Positions 1 through 5,991 of a stretch of 12,276 bases of DNA are shown here, piece after piece. Numbering within the stretch: the stretch's first letter is position 1; every line of letters begins with the position of its first letter. The translations under genes and the position numbers were made by a program. Origin of the DNA: an uncultured Bacteroidota bacterium. Its GTDB lineage: Bacteria; Bacteroidota; Bacteroidia; B-17B0; Aurantibacillaceae. Below the pieces are notes generated by a model. That model saw only the letters and a program-made list of their open reading frames with translations. It was not told the DNA's origin and did no database searches. The stretch spans positions 1-12,276 of the forward strand of contig CAIXZI010000286.1 in assembly GCA_903923915.1 (NCBI GenBank). Reading direction: 5' to 3'.

Positions 1-282
1 ACGCACTTCTAAATCCAGGTTATTTTGAATGATATATTCATGCGCTGCTCTAATTAATTTGCTTTGTTTATCTTTATTGACAAAGCTTTCAGGTGTTCCA
101 AAAAAATCTGAGGCGCGGGTTTTTACTTCAGCAATTACCAATTCTTTGCCATCTTGCGCAATAATATCTACTTCTAAGTGTTTAAACCGCCAATTGAGAG
201 CTAAAATTTGGTATCCAAGGTTTTTTAAAAAAGAAACCGCTTGTTCTTCGCCGTTTTTACCTATTTCAATTGTTTTTGGCAC
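1..282 (-). CDS. yraN: YraN/UPF0102 family protein, N-terminal 94 residues (cut by left edge)
   Basis: Reading the minus strand from a GTG at 282-280 gives an open frame to the window edge with the full UPF0102 pattern. It shows G-x-x-GEE-x-A (residues 8-15), LGYQIL (22-27), NWRF (30-33), LEVDII (36-41), then IAEVKTR (50-56) and DFFGTPE (59-65). E37/D39/E52/K54 match the PD-(D/E)xK-like nuclease core of the family, whose cellular role is not well settled. About 20-25 C-terminal residues would lie beyond the left edge. The start is uncertain: an in-frame stop lies at 330-328 and there is no ATG between it and the conserved region. GTG 282 gives the usual family N-terminus length (MPKTIEIGKNGEE); TTG at 321 or 300 are alternatives. 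The gene is divergent from the downstream DUF4412 gene, leaving 68 bases between them (283-350) in which I see no clear promoter. Confidence 0.88.
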   Translation of the reverse strand, partial: MPKTIEIGKNGEEQAVSFLKNLGYQILALNWRFKHLEVDIIAQDGKELVIAEVKTRASDFFGTPESFVNKDKQSKLIRAAHEYIIQNNLDLEVR

Positions 283-350
283 AAATTTTGTTTTTATCAA
301 AGCTAAGATTAATTTAGCCAATTCAAATCAAAAACTAAACCATTAAAAAA

Positions 351-983
351 ATGAAAAAATTAAAACTATTTATTGCTTCGTTAGCTTTTTCTACGGCAGC
401 ATTTGCTCAGTTTGAAGGTACTCTTGAGTTTCGTATGGAAACCAAAAAAGATACTACAACTAACGTTTACTATGTAAAAGGTAATAACGTAAAATTAGAT
501 CAAATTGGTCGTAAATCGGGCAAAGTAGAAGGTAGCTTTGTATTTGATTTAGGCGAGAAAAAAATAAAATTTGTAAACCCGGCGCGTAAAGTATGGGGCG
601 ATCATAAATCTGAAACTCCTCCAGCTATTAAAGGTTCTTGCGAGGTTACTAAAGGCAAAGCCAGCAAAGTAGTTTGCGGTAAAAAATGTGTTGATTACAT
701 TGTAAAAAACACCGAAGAAAACACCGTTATTACTTATTGGATTTCTACCGAAGGTTTTAATTTCTTCTCTCCACTTGTGCAATTATGGAACAGAAAAGAC
801 AAACAATCTGTTTATTTTAACCAAATTAAAGATTTGCCAAAAGGTTCTATGCCTATGTTAAGCACAGAGGCTGATTTATCAGGCGCAGCGGTTAGTAAAT
901 TAGAAGTTATTAAAGTTGATAAAAAAGCTATCGAAGCTTCTCAAGTTTCGGTTCCTGGCGATTACAAAAAATATGAGCAATAA
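351..983 (+). CDS. Secreted DUF4412 domain protein
   Basis: A 210-residue protein with a clear Sec signal peptide: MKK n-region, hydrophobic core 6-18, and likely signal peptidase I cleavage after A19 (AFA|QF). There is no lipobox Cys. The mature part (20-210) looks like the Bacteroidota DUF4412 family: an N-terminal FEGTLEFRME strand, the pattern of short beta strands expected for an LolA-like or lipoprotein-type periplasmic fold, and the family-like C-terminal block LEVIKV...VPGDYKKY (184-208). The function of DUF4412 is unknown. There are three Cys (C97, C109, C113), the last two in VVCGKKC. The ATG at 351 is chosen because it gives the signal peptide directly; the upstream bases are A-rich (taaaaaa) with no Shine-Dalgarno. 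A terminator follows, so this is a single-gene unit and is probably not part of the respiratory operon. The family assignment is from recalled pattern, not a search. Confidence 0.8.
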   Translation: MKKLKLFIASLAFSTAAFAQFEGTLEFRMETKKDTTTNVYYVKGNNVKLDQIGRKSGKVEGSFVFDLGEKKIKFVNPARKVWGDHKSETPPAIKGSCEVTKGKASKVVCGKKCVDYIVKNTEENTVITYWISTEGFNFFSPLVQLWNRKDKQSVYFNQIKDLPKGSMPMLSTEADLSGAAVSKLEVIKVDKKAIEASQVSVPGDYKKYEQ

Positions 984-1003
984 TTTTTTTGTAACTAAAA
1001 ATT

Positions 1004-1032
1004 AAACCTTGCCTAACCCGCAAGGTTTTTTT
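1004..1032 (+). terminator. Rho-independent terminator of the DUF4412 gene
   Basis: A perfect 9-bp stem AAACCTTGC (1004-1012) / GCAAGGTTT (1020-1028) with a 7-base loop CTAACCC (1013-1019), followed by a run of T to 1032 (seven T counting from 1026). It lies 21 bases after the TAA of the DUF4412 gene. It separates that gene from the respiratory operon downstream. Confidence 0.88.
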
Positions 1033-1130
1033 ATGTCTTGTTTTATGCCAAGAAAAAAATCGAGTAAAAAATCCAAAAATTTTACAACATAAAACTCCTT
1101 ACGCATAACTTTTTTCGATAAAACGCTATT

Positions 1131-1150
1131 TGTAATCATTCTAAATTACA
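1131..1150. promoter_or_regulatory. Upstream dyad TGTAAT-N8-ATTACA, possible operator
   Basis: TGTAAT (1131-1136) and its exact reverse complement ATTACA (1145-1150) are separated by 8 bases. The same half-sites recur in the longer dyad at 1214-1240. This copy lies about 50-70 bases upstream of the predicted -7 element, a position that would suit an activator site. A 6-bp dyad alone is weak evidence in AT-rich DNA; the shared half-site is what makes it worth listing. The cognate regulator is unknown. Confidence 0.35.
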
Positions 1151-1201
1151 TAATCGTTGAAAAAAAGTTAATATTCCGAAATCACGAATGCAATCTTCTA
1201 T

Positions 1202-1209
1202 TAAATTTG
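1202..1209 (+). promoter_or_regulatory. Putative -7 element (TAAATTTG) of the act-cox operon promoter
   Basis: TAAATTTG is an exact match to the Bacteroidota sigma-ABfr -7 consensus TAnnTTTG. It would place the transcript start near 1214-1220, about 35-40 bases before actA. I do not see a convincing -33 TTTG at the usual distance (around 1175-1183), so the promoter may be weak or need an activator. No other promoter-like sequence of this quality appears in 1033-1254. Confidence 0.5.
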
Positions 1210-1213
1210 CGCC

Positions 1214-1240
1214 CATTGTAATAGGTTTGTCATTACAATG
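1214..1240. promoter_or_regulatory. Perfect 9-bp inverted repeat at the predicted transcript start of the act operon
   Basis: CATTGTAAT (1214-1222) and ATTACAATG (1232-1240) are perfect inverted copies with a 9-base spacer AGGTTTGTC (1223-1231). The repeat sits directly downstream of the -7 element and 14 bases before the actA ATG. It could be an operator over the start site or a hairpin in the mRNA leader close to the ribosome binding region. There is no T-run after it, so it is not an intrinsic terminator. The heptamer TGTCATT also occurs twice at 11-base spacing (1228-1234, 1239-1245). Confidence 0.5.
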
Positions 1241-1254
1241 TCATTCATAAAAAT

Positions 1255-2535
1255 ATGATAAAAGATATGTCCCGTAACGCTCTTAACCTCTTGTTGGGAT
1301 TGATTTTAGTGGGTTTTGTTAGCATAAACCACGCCTCAGCAGCCGACGGAAAAACAGTATTTAAGCAAAATTGCGCTGTTTGTCACGCATTAACCGATCA
1401 AAAAATCACAGGTCCTGGCTTAAAAGGCTTAGGCGATCGCATTCCAAAAGAAGGCGACTGGCTTTTTAATTGGATAAAAAACAATGAAAAAGTTATAAAA
1501 AGCGGAAATGCTTATGCAAATAAGATTTTAAAAGAAAATGGCAATGCTGCCATGACTGTTTTTGAATCTTTAAGCGATGATGAAATTAAAGCTGTTGAAG
1601 CTTATATTTTAAACCCTCCGGTTGAGGTAAAAGCAGTTGCTACTGCTTCAAACGCTGATGCAGGTAGTGGTGCTACTGAAGAAAAAGGCGTTAATCCGCT
1701 TTATATTATTTTATCCGTTATTGTTATCTTAGGTATTTTAACCGGTATTTTACGCGGTGTACGTCTTTCGTTACAACGTGTAAACAATGATAAAGAAGGT
1801 AACGAGCAAGCTGAACCTGTTTCTTTCTTTGAAGAAGGTAAAAAATGGTTAGGCGAGCATAAACGCTTTATGGTTGTTTGTTTAATTGTTCTTTCTTGTA
1901 TTGGAATGAAAAGCTGCTGGAACTCATTATTCCGTGTAGGTGTTTATTACGATTGGCAAACAAATAAAGGGTATCATCCAGAACAACCCATTAAATTCTC
2001 TCATAAAATACACGCCGGCGATAATGCAATTGCTTGTCAGTATTGCCACAACTCGGTTGAAAAATCTCGTCACGCAGGCATTCCAACAGTAAACATTTGT
2101 ATGAATTGCCATAAAGGCATTCAAGAAGGACCAATTACAGGCACTAAAGAGATTGCTAAAATATATGCTGCGTCTGGCTTCGATCCTAAAGCAGGTACAT
2201 ATGATGTTAGCAAACAAAATCCAATTCAATGGATAAAAGTTCACAACTTACCAGATCACGTTTACTTTAATCACTCGCAACACGTTGTAGTTGGTAAAAT
2301 TGAGTGTACTCAGTGTCATGGTAACGTAAAAGAAATGACTACTGTTGAGCAAAAATCTCCATTAACCATGAAATGGTGTATTGAGTGTCATCGTAAAACA
2401 GAAGTAGCAATGGCTGGAAACCCATACTACGACAGACTACACGAAGCTTTAAAAGAAAAGTACAAAAAAGAACATCTTAATACCTTTACTGTTGCACAAA
2501 TGGGCGGTATAGAGTGTGCTAAATGTCATTATTAA
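1255..2535 (+). CDS. actA: Alternative complex III subunit ActA: monoheme plus pentaheme cytochrome c, membrane anchored
   Basis: A 426-residue multiheme cytochrome that takes electrons from ActB and passes them outward on the periplasmic side. A signal peptide (core 10-24, cleavage near A29) is followed by a cytochrome c domain with CAVCH (40-44), GPGL (53-56) and a likely distal ligand M100. A linker and a membrane segment (148-166) come next, then a second membrane segment (205-221) and a C-terminal pentaheme domain. Its sites are CQYCH (261-265), CMNCH (282-286), CTQCH (351-355), CIECH (375-379) and CAKCH (421-425), the last one residue before the C-terminus. H250/H253, H340/H343 and other His are candidate distal ligands. 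The pentaheme part alone matches classic ActA; the monoheme domain is an N-terminal addition. ATG 1267 is a credible alternative start: it is preceded by AAAGAT, as at actC and actD, and gives a shorter signal peptide n-region (MSRNAL). First gene of the operon, 27 bases before actB. Confidence 0.95.
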   Translation: MIKDMSRNALNLLLGLILVGFVSINHASAADGKTVFKQNCAVCHALTDQKITGPGLKGLGDRIPKEGDWLFNWIKNNEKVIKSGNAYANKILKENGNAAMTVFESLSDDEIKAVEAYILNPPVEVKAVATASNADAGSGATEEKGVNPLYIILSVIVILGILTGILRGVRLSLQRVNNDKEGNEQAEPVSFFEEGKKWLGEHKRFMVVCLIVLSCIGMKSCWNSLFRVGVYYDWQTNKGYHPEQPIKFSHKIHAGDNAIACQYCHNSVEKSRHAGIPTVNICMNCHKGIQEGPITGTKEIAKIYAASGFDPKAGTYDVSKQNPIQWIKVHNLPDHVYFNHSQHVVVGKIECTQCHGNVKEMTTVEQKSPLTMKWCIECHRKTEVAMAGNPYYDRLHEALKEKYKKEHLNTFTVAQMGGIECAKCHY

Positions 2536-2562
2536 TTAATAGAACGATTATTTCTCAATATA

Positions 2563-5500
2563 ATGGGTACAAATAAAAAGTATTGGAAAGGATTATCGGA
2601 GCTGAACGAAAGTCCTGAGTTTTTAAAACATCAACAAAACGAATTTGTTGACGATTTACCAATGACAGAAGCCTTAGATGGCGAAGGAGCTACAAGCCGC
2701 CGCGACTTTTTAAAAGTTGTAGGGTTTACAACAGCTGCTGCAGCTTTAGCATCTTGCGAAACTCCGGTTATTAAATCTATTCCTTACGTTGTAAAACCTG
2801 AAGATGTTACACCTGGTGTGGCTAATTTTTATGCATCAACTTTTTATGATGGGCATGATTACGCAGCCGTTTTGGTTAAAACACAAGAAGGCCGTCCTAT
2901 TAAAATTGAAGCAAACGAATTAACTAAACATAGCGCAGGAACAAATGCACGTACACAAGCATCTGTACTTGGTGTTTATGATAGCGCACGTTTAACAGCA
3001 CCCTACGCAAAAGGTACAGTATCTGACTGGAAAACAGTTGATGCTGCTATTGGTCAAGCATTAGCAGGTGTAGCAGGCAAAGAAATTGCTATTTTATCTT
3101 CAAGTATTATATCTCCTTCAACTCGTGCTGTAATAGCTGAGTTTACTGCAAAATACCCAACTGCAAAACTTCACCAATACGATTCGGTTTCTTATTCAGC
3201 ACTTCGCGAAGCAAACGAAAAAGTATTTGGCGAAAAAGTAACATCAACCTATAATTTTGAAAAAGCTACCAAAGTAGTTGTTGGCGTTGCTGCCGACTTT
3301 TTAGGAACATGGCTTGCTCCGGCTGTTTTTTCAACAGCTTACGGTAAAAACAGAAAAGTTACTCCGGAAAAACCTGAAATGGTAAAACATTATCAGTTTG
3401 AATCTAACTTATCGCTTACAGGCGCAAATGCCGATGAGCGTTACATGATTAAGCCTTCTGAAATTGGTAAAACAATTGTTGCTTTATATAACGAAGTGGC
3501 TAAAGCTACTGGTAATGCAGCAACATCAGGCAATGGAGCTGTAGCTTCAAACCCAGATGCATCAAAAGCAATTGCAAAAATTGCAAAAGAATTAGCCGCT
3601 GCCAAAGGAGAATCTTTAGTTGTTTGCGGATTAAACGATACCGATGTACAAGTATTAGTTAACGGCATTAACAAAATGTTGGATAACTACCACAATACAA
3701 TTAGCTACGAACAACATTTAAATACAAAACAAGGCGACGATAAAGATTTTATGAATCTGGTTGCTGATATGAATAGCGGTAAAGTTGGTGCAGTTATTGT
3801 TTACAATAGCAATCCAATTTATACGGCACCTGCAAAATCAGGCTTTGCTGCGGCATTCAAAAAAGTTCCGGTAAAAATATCTTTTGCTCAAACATTAGAT
3901 GAAACTGCACAACTGGCAGATTACGTTTGTCCTGATCATAACTGGTTAGAATCTTGGGGTGATGCAAATCCGGTTCGTGGTCATTACACATTACAACAAC
4001 CAACTATTAACCCAATATTCTCTCAGCCACGTTACCAAGGTACTCGTCAGGCACAAGATACTTTATTGAAATGGGCTGGTGTAAAAGCAGATTATTTAAC
4101 TTACCTACAAGCATTTTGGCAAAACCATGTTTATACCATGCAAGGTAAGTTTGGCGATTTTTATAGCTTTTGGAGCAACACCTTACATGATGGTGTTTTA
4201 AAAGTTCATTTTGCAAAAGCAACCGAGCCTGTTATTGAGCCAATGGCAAAAGACAGTTCGGGTAAACCATTAATGACCGGTGTGGCAACTGTTATTGCCG
4301 ATTCATTAGGTGCTGTATCAGTAAAAGAAGAAAAGAAAGAAAAAGCAGCTGATAAAAAAGCGATTGCTGCCGAAGAAAAGAAAGAAGAAGCAAAAGTTAT
4401 TGAAGTTGATTATAATGCATCAGCAGCTAAAGCATCAGCAGCTAAAGGTGGCACTTGGGAAATAACAGTTTACGAAAAAGTTGGTTTAGGTAATGGTAAT
4501 CAAAGTAATAACCCTTGGTTACACGAGTTACCAGATCCTATCTCTAAAGTAACTTGGGATAACTACATTACTATGCACCCTGAAGACGTTCACGAACAAA
4601 AGTTTGGTGAAATGTTACGTCAGGATGTAGATGGAAGTATTGCTACATTAACTGTAAACGGTGTTGCGGTAGAATTACCAATTTACCCACAACCGGGTCA
4701 GGCTAAAGGAACAATTGGTGTTGCTTTAGGATATGGTCGTAAAGTAGAATCTTACAAAGTTGCTAAAGAAGCAGGTATTGATGGTGGCGGTGCAAACGCA
4801 TTTGAATTCTTATCTGTTACAAACGATAGCGTACAAAATATTTCATCTGATGTAACCATTGCATCTACGGATAAAATACATCAGTTTGCTGCAACACAAA
4901 TACATCACACTATTATGGGTCGTGAAGAACAAATTCTTCGTGAAACCACATTAGCACAATATAAAGAAGACGCAGCATCTAACAACCCTAAAGCATTTAT
5001 TCATACTAATCAGGGTGAAAGACCTATTGAAGAAGTTGATTTATGGGCTGCACATCCACGCCCGGGTGTTAAATGGGGTATGGTTATCGATATGAATACT
5101 TGTATTGGCTGCGCATCTTGTGTGGTGGCTTGTACGGTAGAAAATAACGTTCCGGTAGTTGGTAAAGATCAGGTTCGTCGCACACGTGATATGGCTTGGT
5201 TGCGTATTGACCGCTATTACACTTCTGATATGACTCGTAAAAAAGCAGAAGAAGAACACGTTGGTGCTCGTACCATGTATTTAGATATGGAAAACCCTTC
5301 AAATAACCCGAAGGTAACTTTTCAACCAATCATGTGTCAACACTGTAACCACGCACCTTGCGAAACAGTTTGTCCGGTATTGGCAACAAATCACAGCACA
5401 GAAGGTTTAAATCAAATGACGTATAACCGTTGTATTGGTACTCGTTACTGCGCTAATAACTGTCCGTTTAAAGTTCGTCGTTTCAACTGGTTTAACTACA

Positions 5501-5946
5501 CTGCTAATCCTGATTTTACTGATATCAACCCATCTCAACAAGATTTAGGTCGTATGGTTTTAAATCCGGATGTTGTAGTTCGTGGTCGTGGTGTAATGGA
5601 AAAATGCTCTATGTGCGTTCAACGTTTACAAGCTGGTAAATTAGAAGCTAAAAAAGCAGGAACTCCAATTAAAGACGGTGCTATTAAAACGGCTTGTCAA
5701 CAAGCTTGTCCTACACACGCAATTTCTTTTGGTGATTTGAATGATAAAGATTCTCAAGTAACTAAAGATAGAGAGAACGAACGTAACTACTTCTTATTAG
5801 AAGAAGTGGGTATTAAACCAACGGTATCTTACTTGGTAAAAGTTCGTAATCAGGAAGAAAAAATTCTTTTAGAACCTGAAGAAGAACATGAAGCTGGTGA
5901 AAAGAATGAGAAGCATGAAGGAAAAAAAGAAGAAGCACACTCGTAA
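2563..5946 (+). CDS. actB: Alternative complex III subunit ActB: molybdopterin-oxidoreductase-like plus Fe-S protein
   Basis: A 1127-residue periplasmic subunit joining a MopB-like domain to a four-cluster Fe-S domain. The N-terminus has a twin-arginine motif SRRDFLK (45-51), a short hydrophobic stretch and a lipobox-like LASC (C65). It is therefore probably Tat-exported and lipid-anchored. Residues about 70-780 resemble complex iron-sulfur molybdoenzymes (GRPIKIE, QASVLGVYD); in ACIII this domain is known to lack the Mo cofactor. The Fe-S domain (about 830-1090) has C847/C850/C853/C857, C925/C928/C933/C937, C957/C963/C967 with T960 replacing the second Cys, and C1015/C1018/C1045/C1049. That is 15 Cys, fitting three [4Fe-4S] and one [3Fe-4S], the published composition. 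A Lys/Glu/Ala-rich stretch (587-630) lies within the MopB part and a charged tail ends the protein. It would pass electrons from ActC-bound quinol to the ActA hemes. Confidence 0.96.
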   Translation: MGTNKKYWKGLSELNESPEFLKHQQNEFVDDLPMTEALDGEGATSRRDFLKVVGFTTAAAALASCETPVIKSIPYVVKPEDVTPGVANFYASTFYDGHDYAAVLVKTQEGRPIKIEANELTKHSAGTNARTQASVLGVYDSARLTAPYAKGTVSDWKTVDAAIGQALAGVAGKEIAILSSSIISPSTRAVIAEFTAKYPTAKLHQYDSVSYSALREANEKVFGEKVTSTYNFEKATKVVVGVAADFLGTWLAPAVFSTAYGKNRKVTPEKPEMVKHYQFESNLSLTGANADERYMIKPSEIGKTIVALYNEVAKATGNAATSGNGAVASNPDASKAIAKIAKELAAAKGESLVVCGLNDTDVQVLVNGINKMLDNYHNTISYEQHLNTKQGDDKDFMNLVADMNSGKVGAVIVYNSNPIYTAPAKSGFAAAFKKVPVKISFAQTLDETAQLADYVCPDHNWLESWGDANPVRGHYTLQQPTINPIFSQPRYQGTRQAQDTLLKWAGVKADYLTYLQAFWQNHVYTMQGKFGDFYSFWSNTLHDGVLKVHFAKATEPVIEPMAKDSSGKPLMTGVATVIADSLGAVSVKEEKKEKAADKKAIAAEEKKEEAKVIEVDYNASAAKASAAKGGTWEITVYEKVGLGNGNQSNNPWLHELPDPISKVTWDNYITMHPEDVHEQKFGEMLRQDVDGSIATLTVNGVAVELPIYPQPGQAKGTIGVALGYGRKVESYKVAKEAGIDGGGANAFEFLSVTNDSVQNISSDVTIASTDKIHQFAATQIHHTIMGREEQILRETTLAQYKEDAASNNPKAFIHTNQGERPIEEVDLWAAHPRPGVKWGMVIDMNTCIGCASCVVACTVENNVPVVGKDQVRRTRDMAWLRIDRYYTSDMTRKKAEEEHVGARTMYLDMENPSNNPKVTFQPIMCQHCNHAPCETVCPVLATNHSTEGLNQMTYNRCIGTRYCANNCPFKVRRFNWFNYTANPDFTDINPSQQDLGRMVLNPDVVVRGRGVMEKCSMCVQRLQAGKLEAKKAGTPIKDGAIKTACQQACPTHAISFGDLNDKDSQVTKDRENERNYFLLEEVGIKPTVSYLVKVRNQEEKILLEPEEEHEAGEKNEKHEGKKEEAHS
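4417..4446 (+). repeat. 15-base perfect tandem duplication inside actB
   Basis: GCATCAGCAGCTAAA occurs twice without a gap (4417-4431, 4432-4446), encoding the five-residue unit A-S-A-A-K twice. It lies at the end of the Lys/Glu/Ala-rich segment of ActB. In-frame slippage or duplication in a flexible linker is the simple explanation. Confidence 0.8.
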
Positions 5947-5991
5947 TAGAATTAAAAATTAGGAATTAAGAATTCAAAATTTCATTAAGAT

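Noticed and set aside
29..346. Plus-strand open frame of 105 codons over the left end
   Set aside because: It is the antisense of the YraN frame, whose conserved motifs are clear on the minus strand; the plus-strand product resembles nothing.
549..782. Minus-strand open frame inside the DUF4412 gene
   Set aside because: Shadow of a real gene; low-complexity aromatic composition and no start context.
1033..1092. Short open frame (MSCFMPRKK..., 19 codons) after the terminator
   Set aside because: Very short, Lys-rich by composition, with no ribosome site or conservation that I can see.
1927..2244. Minus-strand open frame inside actA
   Set aside because: Lies wholly within the pentaheme coding region, whose CxxCH pattern fixes the plus-strand frame.
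5041..5329. Two overlapping minus-strand open frames inside the Fe-S part of actB
   Set aside because: Both mirror the conserved Cys-rich coding sequence and have no recognisable domain.
2563..5946. ActB as a true molybdenum enzyme (for example a Psr/Nrf-type reductase or formate dehydrogenase)
   Set aside because: The Tat signal and MopB fold could suggest this, but fusion to the Fe-S domain, T960, and the actA/C/D/E/F neighbours are diagnostic of ACIII, where no Mo cofactor is bound.
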